A program made the position numbers and the translations under genes. 64,000 nt of DNA from NCBI GenBank assembly GCA_037974665.1, contig CM075768.1:61212316-61276315 (forward strand). The letters run 5' to 3'. The notes under the pieces were generated by a model. That model was not told the DNA's origin. It saw only the letters and a program-made list of their open reading frames with translations, and searched no databases. The DNA is from Ehretia macrophylla. Its lineage: Eukaryota > Streptophyta > Magnoliopsida > Boraginales > Ehretiaceae. Shown here one piece after another: positions 23,591 to 36,191 of this stretch (the first letter of the stretch is position 1; each line of letters begins with the position of its first letter).

Positions 23591-24151
23591 GTCATGTTGA
23601 GGGCGCAAATCCCTTATGTGTTGATGGTTCACTGTCCCAGCCCAGAGAGACGGCCCATTCAAAAGTCCCAATAGGCTTAACGACTGCCCATCCACTTCAA
23701 CAGCGCAACATCCTCGCTGGACGTGATATTGATACATTGTATGGCTCTCTAATGTCCCGCGAGTTAGGTTGTCGTCCTTTTCACAGCTCACGACGTACGA
23801 TCCACGACGGAAAAATATTGCAAAAAGAAGAAAACTGGACCAAAATTGATTAAAATGTTCAATTTTTGCCTCCAAAAATAAGGATAGCCGAGCGGGCTTG
23901 CTGTCCCCATCGTAGAGCTCTCAGAGAGCTTTTCAATGGTATGTTGTGCGTCGTGTAACTCGTTAAGGATCAAAACTTATGGGCACCGGAGAGACGGAAA
24001 CTTGGTCACAAGCCCTACGCCATTGGTTCGCGGGGCTAGCCACTACGTGAAGCGAAGTTGCCTTTCCCAAGGTGCCGTGGGATTCTGTAATAGATATGTG
24101 ATGGATAAAGCATCTTGGCAAGGCTAACCTGGGCAAAAAAAATTGAAAAGG

Positions 24152-24270
24152 GGGGTGCAACATGAAGACTTTCTAGGGGGTCACCCATCCTATTACTACT
24201 CTCGCCCAAGCACACTTAACTTCGGAGTTCTGATGGGATCCGGTGCATTAGTGCTTGTATGATCCCACCA
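24152..24270 (-). rRNA. 5S-31, 5S rRNA gene copy
   Basis: 119 bp, 9 differences, one in box A and one in box C. The upstream spacer has lost a block near 24355. Confidence 0.87.
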
Positions 24271-24654
24271 ATCATGTTGAGGGCGGAAATCCCTTATGTG
24301 TTGACGGTTCACCGTCCCAGCCTAGGGAGATGGCCCATTCAAAATTCCCAATGGAAAACTCTCGATTTTGGGTTCCAAAAATAGACCCAACCGAGCAAGC
24401 TTGCTGCCCCACACATAGAGCTCTCGGAGATCTTTCCAACGGTATGCTGTGTGCCGCGTAACTCTTTACGGATCAAAAGTTAAGGGCACTGGCGAGACAG
24501 AGACCTGGTCACAAGCCCCACGACCTCGGTTTGCGTGCCCAACCTCTGTGTGAATCGAAGTTGTGTTGCCCATGGTGTCATAGGATTCGGTAATAGAAAT
24601 GTGATGGATAAAGCATCTTGGCAAAGCTAACTAGGCAAAAAAAAATTGAAAAGG

Positions 24655-24773
24655 GGGGTGCAACACGAGGACTTCCCAAGGGATCACCCATCCTAGCACT
24701 ACTTTCACCCAAGCACGCTTAACTTCGGAGTTCTGATGGGATCTGGTGCATTAGTGCTGGTATGATCGCACCT
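24655..24773 (-). rRNA. 5S-32, 5S rRNA gene copy
   Basis: 119 bp, 7 differences; box A intact, two changes each in the intermediate element and box C. 503 bp from the previous locus because of the spacer deletion. Confidence 0.88.
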
Positions 24774-25213
24774 GTCATGTTGATGGCACAAATCCCTTAT
24801 GGGTTGAAGGTTCATAGTCCCAGCCCAAATATATGGCTCATTCAAAAGGCCCAATGGGCTTAACGACAAACCATCCGCTTCAACAATGGAGCATCGTCGC
24901 AAGACATGATATCAACGCATTGTAGGGCCCTCTAATGTCCCGCGAGTTAGGTTGTCTTCCTTTTTGTGGATCATGACATACGATCCAGGACGGAAAAAAA
25001 GGGCAAAAAAAAGAAAAGTGGCCCGAAACTGATGAAAAGGTCCGATATTGGACTCCAAAAATAAGCGCAGCTGAGCAGGCTTGCTGCCCCCATCGTAGAG
25101 CTCTTGGAGAGCTTTCCAACGGTATGCTATGCGCCGAGTAACTCTTTACGGATCAAAAGAGATTGATAAAGCATCTTGGCAAGGCTAACCAGGGCAAAAA
25201 AAATTGAAAAAGA

Positions 25214-25332
25214 GGGGTGCAACACGAGGACTTCCCAAGGGGTCACCCATCCTAGTACTACTTTTGCCCAAGCATGCTTAACTTCGGAGTTCTAATAGGA
25301 TCCGGTGCATTAGTGCTGGTATGATCGCACCC
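25214..25332 (-). rRNA. 5S-33, 5S rRNA gene copy
   Basis: 119 bp, 6 differences, two in the intermediate element and one in box A. Its downstream spacer lacks about 120 bp: at 25160 GATCAAAAG joins GATTGATAAAG. Confidence 0.88.
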
Positions 25333-25893
25333 ATCGTGTTGAGGGCGCAAATCCTTTATGTGATGATGGTTCACAGTCCCAGCCCAGAGATATGGCCCAT
25401 TCAAAGGCCCAATGGGCTTAAAGACAACCCATCCGCATCAACAACGCAACATCCTCGCAAGACTTGATATCAACGTGTTCTAGGGCCCTCTAATGTCCCG
25501 CGAGTTAGGTTGTCGTCCTTTTTGCAGCTCACTACATACGATCCGAGATGGAAAAACAGCATAAAACGAAGAAAAGTGGCCCAAAACTGATGAAAATGTT
25601 CAATTTTGGAATCCAAAAATAGGCGCAGCCGAGTAGGCTTGCTGCCGACGTCGTAGTGCCCTTGGAGAGCTTTCAAACGATATATTGTGCGCCGCGTAAC
25701 TCCTTACGGATCAAAAGTTATGGGCACCGGAGCGACGTAGACCTGGTCACAAGCCCCACGCCCTCGGTTTGTGGGCCCAGCCTCTACGTGAAACGAAGTT
25801 GTCTTGCCCAAGGTGTCGTGGGATTTGGTAATAGAAATGTGATGGATAAAGCATCTTGGCAAGACTAACCGGGGCAAAAAAAATTGAAAAGGG

Positions 25894-26012
25894 GGGGTGC
25901 AACAAGAGGATTTCCTAGGAGGTCACCCATCCTAGTACTACTCTCGTCTAAGCACACTTAACTTCAGAGTTCTGATGGGATCCGGTGCTTTAGTGCTAGT
26001 TTGATTCCGCCC
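25894..26012 (-). rRNA. 5S-34, 5S copy with canonical helix IV base
   Basis: 119 bp, about 14 differences, two in box A. It is the only clear copy reading GACCTCC on the gene strand, the form usual in plants as I recall, where nearly all others read GACCCCC or GACCCCT. Confidence 0.83.
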
Positions 26013-26916
26013 ATCATGTTGTGGGCGCAAATCCATTATATGTTGATGGTTCACCGTCCCAGCCTAGAGAGATGGCCAATTCAAAAGGCCCAATGGGCTT
26101 AACGACAACCCATCCGCTTCAATAACGTAGCATCCTCGCAAGACGAGATATCGACGGGTTGTAGGGCCCTCTACTGTCCAGCGAGTTAGGTTATCATCCT
26201 TTTCGTGGCTCACGATGTACGATCGGGGATGGAAAAACAGTGCCAAAAAAAGAAAAGTAGCCTAAAACTAATGAAAAGTTTCAATTTTAGACTCCAAAAA
26301 TAGACACAGCCGAGCAGGCTTGCTGCCCACGTCGTAGAGCTCTTGGAGAGCTTTCCAACTATATGTTGTGTGTCGCGTAACTCCTTACAGATCAAAAATT
26401 ATGGGCACCGGAGCGACGGAGACCTGGCCACAAGCCCCACGCCTTCGGTTTGCGGGCCCAGCCTCTACGTGAAGCGAAGTTGTCTTGCCTAAGGTGTCGT
26501 GGGATTCGGTAATAGAAATGTGATGGATTTGGTTGTCATCCTTTTCACGGCTCACGACATTCGATCCGCGATGAAAAAACAGCGCAAAAAGAAGAAAAGT
26601 GGACTAAAACTGATAAAAACGTTCGATTTTGGGCTCCAAAAATAGGTGTAGCAAAGCCAGCTTACTACCCGTGTCGTAGAGCTCTCATATATCTTTCAAA
26701 CGGTATGTTGTGCGCCGCGTAACTCTTTACGTATAAAATATTATGGGCACCGGAGCGACGGAGACCTGGTCACAAGCCCTACGCCCTCGGTTTGTGGGCC
26801 CAGCCTCTACGTGTAGCGAAGTTGTCTTGCCCAAGGTACCGTGGGATTCTGTAATAGAAATGTGATGGATAAAGCATCTTGGTAAGACAAACCAGGGCAA
26901 AAAAAATTTGAAAAAG
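26013..26916. repeat. spacer plus 5S-less unit (junction near 26527)
   Basis: No 5S gene between the loci at 25894 and 26917, which are 1023 bp apart. At 26521-26535 GATGGAT is joined to TTGGTTGTCATCC, removing about 337 bp including a whole gene. The left breakpoint is the same as in the unit at 755, and the right is only a few bases different, yet surrounding variants show an independent event. Confidence 0.85.
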
Positions 26917-27035
26917 GGGGTGCAACACGAGGTCTTCCCAAGGGGTCAACCATCCTAGTACTACTCTCGTCCAAGCACGCTTAACTTCGGAGTTCTGATA
27001 GGATCTGGTGCATTAGTGCCGGTATGATCCCACTC
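26917..27035 (-). rRNA. 5S-35, 5S rRNA gene copy
   Basis: 119 bp, 9 differences; box A and intermediate element intact, two changes in box C. Confidence 0.88.
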
Positions 27036-27595
27036 GTCATGTTGAGGGCGCAAATCCCTTATGTGTTTACGGTTCACAGTCCCAGCCTAGAGAGATGGCC
27101 CATTCAAAAGGCCCAATGGGCTTAACGACAACAAATCCACTTCAACAACGCAACATCCTCGCAAGACGTGATATCGACGTGTTGTAGGGCCCTCTAATGT
27201 CCTACGAGTTAGGTTGTCGTCATTTTCGCGGCTCATGACGTGCGATCCGGGATGCATAAACTGCGCAAAAAGTAGAAAAGTGGCCCAAAACTAATGAAAA
27301 CATTCGATTTTGGGCTCCAAAAATAGGAGTAGCCGAGCAGGCTTGATACCCTCATCGTAGAGCTCTTGGATAGCTTTCCAATGGTACGCTCTGCGCCTCG
27401 CAACTCTTTACGGATCAAAAGTTATGGGCACCAGAGCAATGGAAACCTGGTCACAAGCCCCAAGCCCTCGAATTGCAGGCCCAGCCTCTACGTGAAGTGA
27501 AGTTGTCTTGGCCAAGGTGTCGTGGGATTCGGTAATAGAAATGTGATGGATAAAGCTTCTTTGCAAGGCTAACCGGGGAAAAAAAAATTGAAAAG

Positions 27596-27714
27596 GGGGT
27601 GCAACATGAGGACTTCCAAGGGGGTCACCCATCCTAGTACTACTCTCGCCCAAGCACGCTTAACTTTGGAGTTCTGCTAGGATTCGGTGCTTTAGTGCTG
27701 GTATGATCGCACCC
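27596..27714 (-). rRNA. 5S-36, 5S rRNA gene copy
   Basis: 119 bp, 7 differences; box A and intermediate element intact, one change at the box C edge. Confidence 0.89.
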
Positions 27715-28274
27715 GTCATGTTGAGGGCACAAACCCCTTATGTGTTGACGGTTCACCTTCCCAGCCCAGAGATATAGCGCATTCAAAAGGCCGAATGGGC
27801 TTAATGACAACCCATCCGCTTCAACAACGTAGCATCCTCGCAAAAAGTGATATCAACGCGTTGTAGGGCCCTGTAATGTGACTCGAGTTAGATTATCGTC
27901 CTTTTTGCGGCTCATGACGTACGATCCGCGACGGAAAAACAGTACAAAAAGAAGAAAAATAGATCAAAACAGATGAAAACGTTCGATTTTGGGCTCTAAA
28001 AATAGGTGCAGCTGAGCAGGCTTGCTACCTCCGTCGTAGAGCTCTCAGAGAGGTTTCCAATGGTATGATGTGCGCCGTGTGACTCCTTAAAGATAAAAAG
28101 TTATGGGCACTGGAGAGACGGAGACCTAGTCACAAGCCCACGCCCTTGGTTTGCGGGCCCAGCTTCTACGTGAAGCGAAGTTATCTTGCCCTAGGTGCCG
28201 TGGGATTCGGTAATAGAAATGTGATGGATAAAGCATCTTGGCAAGGCTAACTGGAGCAAAAAAAATTGAAAAGG

Positions 28275-28393
28275 GAGGTGCAACGCGAGGACTTCCCAAG
28301 GGGTCACCCATCCTAGTACTACTCTCGCCCAAGCACGCTTAACTTCGGAGTTCTGATGGGATACGGTGCATTAGTGGTGGTATGATCGCACCA
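28275..28393 (-). rRNA. 5S-37, near-consensus 5S rRNA gene
   Basis: 119 bp, 6 differences; box A, intermediate element and box C intact apart from the common A/G variant. Confidence 0.9.
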
Positions 28394-28953
28394 TTCATGT
28401 TGAGGGCACAAATCCCTTATATGTTGATGGTTCATAGTCCCAGTCCAAAGAGATGGCCCATTCAAAAGGCCCAATGGGCTTAACGGCAACCCATCTACAT
28501 TAATAACATAGCATCCTCGCAAGACGTGATATGGACGTGTTGTAGGGCCCTCTAATGTCTGGCGAGTTAGCTTATCGTCATTTTCACGGCTCAAAATGTA
28601 GGATCCAGGACAGAAAAACAGCCCAAAAAGGAGAAAAGTGGCCCGAAACTGATGAAAACGTTTGATTTTGGGCTACAAAAATAAGCGCAGTGGAGCAGGC
28701 TTGCTGCCCCCATCGTAGAGCTGCCAGAGAGCTTTCCAATGGTATGCTGTAAGCCGTGCAACTCTTTACGAATCAATTGTTATAGGCACTGGAGCGACGG
28801 AGACCAAGGCACAAGCCCTACGCCCTCGGTTTACAGGCCCAGCCTCTACGTGAAGCGAAGTTGTCTTGCCCAAGGTGCCGTGGGATTCGGTAATAGAAAT
28901 GTGATGGATAAAGCATCTTGGCATGGCTAACCGGGGCAAAAAAAATGAAAAGG

Positions 28954-29072
28954 GGGGTGCAACACGGGGACTTCCCAAGGGGTCACCCATCCTAGTACTA
29001 CATTCGTCCAAGCACGCTTAACTTCGGAGTTCTGATGGGATCCGATGCATTAGAGCTAGTATGATCGCACCC
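28954..29072 (-). rRNA. 5S-38, 5S rRNA gene copy
   Basis: 119 bp, 8 differences; box A intact, two changes in the intermediate element. Confidence 0.88.
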
Positions 29073-29633
29073 GTCATGTTGAGGGCGCAAATCCCCTATG
29101 TGTTGACGGTTCACAGTCCCAGCTCAGAGAGATGGCCCATTCAAAAGGCCTAATGGGCTTAACGACAACCCATCTGCTTGAACAACGCAGCATCCTCACA
29201 AGACATGATATAGATACATTGTAGGGCCCTCTAATGTCCCACGAGTTATGTTTCCGTCCTTTTCACGACTCACAACGTACGATTCAGGATAGAAAAACAG
29301 CACAAAAAGTAGAAAAGTGGCCCAAAACTGATTAAAACATTCGATTTTAAACTCCAAAAATAGGCGCAGTAGAGCAGGTTTGTTGCCCCCGTCGTAGAGC
29401 TCTTAGAGATCTTTCAAACGGCATGCTGTCTGCCGCGTAACTCCTTATGGATCAAAAGTTATGGGGACCGGAGCGATGGAGACTTGATCACAAGCCCTAC
29501 GGCCTCTGTTTGTGGGCCCGGCCTCTACGTGAAGTGAAGTTTTCTTGCCCACAGTGCTGTGGGATTAGGTAATAGAAATATGATGGATAAAGCATCCTAG
29601 CAAGGCTAACCAGGGCAAAAAAAATTGAAAAGG

Positions 29634-29752
29634 GGGGTGCGACACGAGGACTTCCCCTGGGGTCTCCCATCCTAGTACTACTCTCGCCCAAGCATGATTA
29701 AGTTCAGAGTTTTGATGGGATCCGGTGCATTAGTGCTGGTATGATCACAACC
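29634..29752 (-). rRNA. 5S-39, 5S rRNA gene copy (duplicate of 5S-01)
   Basis: 119 bp, identical to 5S-01 and therefore altered at three sites in box A. First gene of the second copy of the duplicated block. Confidence 0.85.
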
Positions 29753-30631
29753 GTCATGTTCAGGGCGCAAATCCCTTATGTGTTGACGGTTCACCGTCCT
29801 AGCCTAGAGAGATAGCCAATTCAAAAGGCCCAATGGGCTTAACAACAACCCATCTGCTTCAACAACGTAGTATCCTCGCAAGAAGTGATATCGACGTTTT
29901 TAGGTCCCTCTAATGTCCTGTGAGTTTCGTTGTCGTCCTTTTTGTGGCTCACGACGTACGATCCGGGATGGAAAAGCATACCAAAAGAAAAAAAGTGGCC
30001 TAAAACAGATGAAAACTTTTGTGCAACTGAGCAGGCTTACTGCCCCTATCGTAGAACTCTCGGAGAGCATTCTAACGATATGTTGTGCACCGCGTAACTT
30101 CTTACGGATCAAAAGTTATGGGCACCGGAGCAACGGAGACCTAATTACAAGCCCCACGCCCTCGATTTGCGGCTCCAGCCTCTAAGTGAAGTGAAGTTGT
30201 CTTGCCCAAGGTGCCGTGGGATTCTGTAATAGAAATGTGATGGATTAGCTCGTCGTCCTTTTCGCGGCTAACGACATACAATCCAGGTTGGAAAACATTC
30301 CAAAAAGAAGAAAGGTGCCCTAATATTGAAGAAAACGTTCAATTTTAGGCTCCAAAAATGGGCTCATCAAAGCAGGCTTGTTGCCTCTATCATAGAGCTC
30401 TCCGAGAGCTTTCCAATGGTATGTTGTGAGCCGCGTAACTCCTTACGGATCAAAAGTTATGGGCACCGAAGCGACGGAGACCTGGTCACAAGCCCCAAGC
30501 CCTCGGTTTGCTGGCCCAGCCTCGACGTGAAGCGAAGTTGTCTTGCCCAAGGTGCCGTGTGATTCGGTTATAGAAATGTAATGGATAAAGCATCTTGGCA
30601 TGGCTAACCGGGTCAAAAAAAATTGAAAAGG
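29753..30631. repeat. spacer plus 5S-less unit (junction near 30246)
   Basis: Duplicate of the gene-less unit at 262-1140, with the same GGATTAGCTCGTCG junction at 30242-30255. It was inherited through the segmental duplication and is not a separate deletion. Confidence 0.85.
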
Positions 30632-30749
30632 GGGGTGCAACACGAGGACTTCTTGGGGGTCACCCATCCTAGTACTACTCTCGCCCAAGCACGCTTAACT
30701 TCGGAGTTCTGATGGGTTCCGGTGCATTAGTGCTGGTATTATAGCACCC
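30632..30749 (-). rRNA. 5S-40, 5S rRNA gene copy (duplicate of 5S-02)
   Basis: 118 bp, identical to 5S-02 including the one-base loss at box C. Confidence 0.88.
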
Positions 30750-31311
30750 GTCATGTTGAGGGCACAAATCCCTTATGTTTTGACGGTTCAAGTTCCCAGC
30801 CCAGAGAGATGGCCCATTCAAAAGGCCCAATGGGCCTAACGACAACCCATCCACTTCAACAACGTGACATCCTCGCAAGACGTGATATCGATGTATTGTA
30901 GGGCACTCTAATGTCCTACTAGTTAGGTTGTCGTCCCTTTCGCAACTCACGACGTACGATCCGCAACGGAAAAATAGCGCAAAAAGAAAAAAAGTGGACC
31001 AAAACTGACGAACACATTCCATTTTGGGCTCCAAAAATCGGCGTACCTGAGCAAGCTAGCTACCCCCGTAGTAGATCTCTCAGAGAGCTTTCAAACGGTA
31101 TGTTCTGCGCCGCTTAACTCATTACGGATCAAGAGTTATGGGCATCGGAGCGACGAAGACCTGGTCACAAGCTCCAATCCCTCGGCTTACGGGCCCAGCC
31201 TCTACGTGAAGCGAAGTTGTCTTGCCCAAGGTGCCGTGGGATTCGGTAATAGAAATGCGATGGATAAAGCATCTTGGTAAGGCTAACCTGGGCAAAAAAA
31301 AAATGGAAATG

Positions 31312-31430
31312 GGGGTGCAACACGAGGACTTTCCAGGGGGTCGCCTATCCTAGTATTACTCTCGCCCTAGCACGCTTAACTTCGGAGTTCTGATAGGATC
31401 CGGGGCATTAGTGCAGGTATGATAGCACCC
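31312..31430 (-). rRNA. 5S-41, 5S copy in a converted patch
   Basis: 119 bp, 9 differences, one in box A and two in box C. It shares few variants with its positional partner 5S-03, and the spacer on both sides is likewise different over about 31180-31560. Confidence 0.87.
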
Positions 31431-31991
31431 GTCATGTTGAGGGCACAAATCCCTTATGTGTTTACGGTTCACAGTCCCAGCCTTGAGAGATGGCCCATTC
31501 AACAGGCCCAATAGGCTTAACGACAACCCATCCGCTTCAACAACGCAGCATCCTCACAAGATGTGATATCGATGCGATGTAAGACACTATAATGTCCTGC
31601 GAGTTAGGTTGTCATCCTTTTCGCGGCTCACGACGTACGATCCGCGATGGAAAAATAGTACAAAAAGAAGAAAGGTGGACAAAAACTGATGAAAATGTTC
31701 AATTTTGGGCCCCAAAAATAGGCGCAGCTGAGCAGGCTTACTGCCCCTATTGTAGAGCTCTCAAACAGCTTTCCAACAGTATGTTGTGAGCCACGTGACT
31801 CCTTACGGATCAAAGGTTATGGGCACCGAAGCGATAGAGACCTGGTCACAAGCTTTACGCCCTTGGTTGGCGGGCCCAACCTCTACGTGAAGCGAAGTTG
31901 TCTTGCCCAAGGTGCCGTGGGATTCGATAATAGAAATATGATGGATAAATTATCTTGGGAAGGGTAACCAGGGCAAAAAAAATTAAAAAGG

Positions 31992-32110
31992 GGAGTGCAA
32001 CACGAGGGCTTCCCAGGGGGTCACCCATCCAAGTACTACCCTCGCCCAAGCACGCTTAACTTCGGAGTTCTGATAGGATCCAGTGCATTAGTGCTGGTAT
32101 GATCGCACCC
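31992..32110 (-). rRNA. 5S-42, 5S rRNA gene copy (duplicate of 5S-04)
   Basis: 119 bp, identical to 5S-04; box A intact. Confidence 0.9.
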
Positions 32111-32671
32111 ATCATGTTGAGGGTGCAAATCCCTTATGTGTTGCCGATTCACTATCCAAGCCTAGAGAGATGGCCCGTTCAAAAGGCCTAATGGGCTTAA
32201 CGACAACCCATCCACCTCAACAACGCATCATCCTCGCAAGACGTGATATCGATGCATTGTAGGGCAATCTGATGTCCTGCGAGTTAGGTTGATGCCCTTT
32301 TCGTGGCTCAGGAAGTATGATCCGCGACGAAAAAAATGAGAAAAAAGAAGAAAAGTGGCCCAAAAGTGATGAGAACGTTCAATTTTGGACACCAAAAATA
32401 GGCACAGCCAAGCAGGCTTGCTACCCCCATCGTAAAGCTCTTGGAGAGATTTCCAATGCCATGTTGTACGCCATGTAACTCCTTTCGGATCAAAAGTTAT
32501 GGGCACCGAAGCGACGAAGACCTAGTCACAAGCCCCACGCCCTCGGTTTGCGGGCCCAGCCTCTCCGTTAAGCGAAGTTTTCTTGCCAAAGGTACCGTGG
32601 GATTCGATAATAGAAATGTGATGGATGAAGCATCTTGGGAAGGCTAACCGGGGCAAAAAAAATTGAAAAGG

Positions 32672-32790
32672 GGGGTGCAAAACGAGGACTTCCTAGGTAG
32701 TCACGCATCCTAGTACTACTCTCGCCCAAGCACGGTTAACTTCGGAGTTCTGATGGGATCCGGTGCATTAGTGCTGGTATGATCACACCC
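32672..32790 (-). rRNA. 5S-43, 5S rRNA gene copy (duplicate of 5S-05)
   Basis: 119 bp, identical to 5S-05 with its four box C changes. Confidence 0.88.
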
Positions 32791-33351
32791 ATCATGTTGA
32801 GGTCGCAAATCCCTTATGTGTTGACGGTTCACCATCCCAGCCGAGAGAGATGGCCTATTCAAATGGCCTAATGTGCTTAACGACAACCCATCCACTTCAA
32901 CAAGGCAGCATCCTCGCAAGACGTGATATCGATGGGTTGTAGGGCCCTCTAATGTCCCACCGGTTAGGTTTTCGTCCTTTTCACGACTCACGATGTACGA
33001 TCCGAGACGGAAAAACAACGCAAAAAGAAGAAAAGTGGCAAGAAAATGATGAAAATGTTCAATTTTGGACTTCAAAAATAGGCGCAGCCGAACAGGCTTG
33101 TTACCCCCGTCGTAGAGCTCTCAAAGATCTTTCCAATGGTATGTTGTGGGCCGCGTAACTCTTTACGGATCAAAAGTTATGGGCACTGGAGCGATGGAGA
33201 CCTGCTCACATGCCCTAAGCCCTCGGTTTGCGGGCCCAGCCTCTACGTGAAATGAAGTTGTCTTGTCCAAGGTGCTGTGAGATTCGATAATGGAAATGTG
33301 ATGGACAAAGCATCTTGGCAAGGCTAACTTGAGTAAAAAAAATTGAAAAGG

Positions 33352-33470
33352 GGGGTGCAACACGAGGACTTCCCAGGGGGTCACCCATCCTACTACTACT
33401 CTCGCCCAAGCACGCTTAACTTCGGAATTCGAATGGGATCCGGTGCATTAGTGCTGGTATGATCGCACCC
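33352..33470 (-). rRNA. 5S-44, near-consensus 5S copy (duplicate of 5S-06)
   Basis: 119 bp, 4 differences; all three internal promoter elements match consensus. Differs from 5S-06 at one box C base. Confidence 0.92.
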
Positions 33471-34031
33471 ATCATGTTGAGGGCGCAAATCCCTTATGTG
33501 TTGACGGTTCACAGTCCCAGCCCAGAGATATGGGCTATTCAAAAGGCCCAATAGGCTTAACGACAACCCATCCAATTCAAAAACGTAGCATCCTCGGTAG
33601 ACGTGATATCGATGCATTCTAGGACCCTCTAATGTCCCGCGAGTTAGGTTGTCGTCCTTTTCTTGACTCACGACGTACGATCCGCAACGGTAAAACAACG
33701 CAAAATGAAGAAAAGTAGCCCGAAACTGATGAAAACGTTCGGTTTTGTTCTCCAAAGATAGGGCAGTCGAGTAGGCTTGTCACCACCATCGTAGAGCTCT
33801 TACAAAGATTTCCAATGGTATGCTGTGCGCCTCGTAACGCCTTACGGATTAAAAGTTATGGTCACCGAAGCGACAGAGACCTGGTCACAAGCCCCACGCC
33901 CTCGGTTTGCGTGCCCAACCTCGACGTTAGGCAAAGTTGTCTTGCCCAATGTGTCGTGGGATTTAGTAATAGAAATGTGATGGATAAAGCATCTTGGCAA
34001 GTCTAATCGGGGCAAAAAAAAATTAAAAAAA

Positions 34032-34150
34032 GGGCTGCAACATAAGGACTTCCCAAGGGGTCACCCATCCTAGTATTACTCTCGCCCATGCACGCTTAAC
34101 TTCGGAGTTCTTATGGAATCCAATGCATTAGTGCTGGTATGATCGAACTC
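34032..34150 (-). rRNA. 5S-45, diverged 5S copy (duplicate of 5S-07)
   Basis: 119 bp, about 12 differences, including one in box A. It lacks several changes seen in 5S-07, so 5S-07 kept decaying or this copy was partly corrected. Confidence 0.84.
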
Positions 34151-34711
34151 GTCATGTTGAGGGCTCAAATCCCTTATGTGTTGACGGTTCACCATCCCAG
34201 CCCAGAGATATGGCCTATTCAAAAGGCCCAATAGGCTTAACGACAACACATCTGCTTCAACAATGCAACATCCTCGCAAGGCGTGATATCAACACATTGT
34301 AGGGCTCAGTAATGTCTCGCGAGTTAGGTTGTCGTCCTTTTCGCGGCTCACGACGTGCTATCCGTGATAGAAAAAAAGTGCCAAAAGAAGACAAGAAAAC
34401 CGAAATTGATGAGAATGTTCGATTTTAGGCTCCAAAAATAGGCACAACCAAGCAGGCTTGTTGACCCGTCATAGAGCTCTCAGAGAGCTTTCCAATGGTA
34501 TGCTGTGCGCCGCGTAACTCCTTACGGATCAAAAGTTATGGGCATCTGAGCGACGGAGACCTGGTCAAAAGCCCCACGCCCTCGGTTTGCGAGCCCAGCC
34601 TCTACGTGAAATGAAGTTGTCTTTCCCAAGGTGCCGTGGGAATCGGTAATAGAAATGTGATGGATAAAGCATCTTGGCAAGGCTAACCGGGGCAAAAAAA
34701 AATTGAAAAGG

Positions 34712-34830
34712 GGGGTGCAACACGAGGACTTCCCAAGGGGCCACCCATTCTAGTACTATTCTCGCCTAAGCACGCTTAACTTTAGAGTTCTGATGGGATC
34801 CGGTGTATTTATGCTGATATGATAGCACTC
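34712..34830 (-). rRNA. 5S-46, diverged 5S copy (duplicate of 5S-08)
   Basis: 119 bp, about 13 differences; shares most with 5S-08 but has a consensus 3' end. Confidence 0.83.
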
Positions 34831-35392
34831 ATCATGTTAAGAGTGCAAATCCCTTTTGTGTTGACGGTTCACTATCGCAGCCCAGAGAGATGGCCCATTA
34901 AAACGGCCCAATGGGCTTAACGACAACCCATCCGCTTCAACAACGCAGCATCCTCGCAAGACATGATATCGATGCATTCTAGGGTCCTCTAATGTCGCAC
35001 GAGTTAGGTTGTCGCCCTTTTCGTGGTTCACGACGTACGATCCGGGACTGAAAAATAGCGTAAAAAGAAGAAAAATGGCCTAAAACTGAAGAAAATGTTT
35101 GATTTTGGACTCCAAAACTAGGTGTAGCCAAGAAGGCTATCTGCCCCCGTCGTAGAGCTCTATGTGAGCTTTCCAACGATATGTTGTGCACCGCGTAACT
35201 CTTTACGGATCAAAAGTTATGGGCACCGGAGAGACGAAGACCAGGTCACAAGCCCCACGCCCTCAGTTTGCCGGCCCAGCCTCTAGGTGATGCGAAGTTG
35301 TCATGCCCAAGGTGCTGTGGGATTCGGTAATAGAAATGTGATGGATAAAGCATCCTGGGAAGGCTAACCGGGGCAAAAAAAAATTAAAAAGG

Positions 35393-35511
35393 GGGGTGCA
35401 ACACGAGGACTTCCTAGGGGGTCACCTATCCTAGTACTACTCTCACCCAAGCACGCTTAACTTCAGAGTTTTGATGGGATCCGGTGCATTAGTGCTGGTA
35501 TGATAGCACCC
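35393..35511 (-). rRNA. 5S-47, 5S rRNA gene copy (duplicate of 5S-09)
   Basis: 119 bp, 6 differences; differs from 5S-09 only by one change in the intermediate element. Box A intact. Confidence 0.9.
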
Positions 35512-36072
35512 ATCATGTTGAGAGTGCAAATCCTTTATGTGTTGATGGTTCACCGTCCCAGCCCAGAGAGATGACCCATTCAAAAGGCCCAATGGGCTTA
35601 ATGACAACCCATTCGTTTCAACAACGCAGCATCCTCGCAAGACGTGATATCAACGCATTGTAGGGCCCACTAATGTCATGCGAGTTAGTTTGTCATCCTT
35701 TTCGCAGCTCACGACGTACGATCCACAACTGTAAAACAAAGCAAAAAGAAGAAAAATGGCCTAAAACTAATGAAAATGTTCGATTTTGATCTCCAAAAAT
35801 AGGGGCAGCTGAGCAGGCTTGCTGCCCCTGTCGTAGAGCTCTTGAAGAGCTTTCCAACAGTGTGTTGTACGCCGTGTAACTCCTTATGGATCAAAAGTTA
35901 TGGGCACCGGAGCGACGAAGACCTGGTCACAAGCCCTATGACCTCGGTTTGCGGGCCTAGCCTCTACGTGATGCGAAGTTGTCATGCCCAAGGTGCCGTG
36001 GGATTCGGTAATAGAAATGTGATGGATAAAGCATCTTGGCAAGGCTAACCAGGGCAAAAAAAATTAAAAAGG

Positions 36073-36191
36073 GGGTTGCAACACGAGGACTTTCCAGGGG
36101 GTCACCCATACTAGTACTACTCTCACCCAAGCACGCTTAACTTCAGAGTTCTAATGGGATCTAGTGCATTAGTACTGTTATGATAGCACCT
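36073..36191 (-). rRNA. 5S-48, 5S rRNA gene copy (duplicate of 5S-10)
   Basis: 119 bp, about 12 differences: those of 5S-10 plus three near the 5' end of the gene. Confidence 0.86.

Noticed and set aside
23516..23875. Frames of 119-158 codons on the minus strand in the 5S spacer
   Set aside because: Same explanation: a stop-poor spacer frame ending in the 5S gene. Copies are interrupted at random and all frames drift equally.
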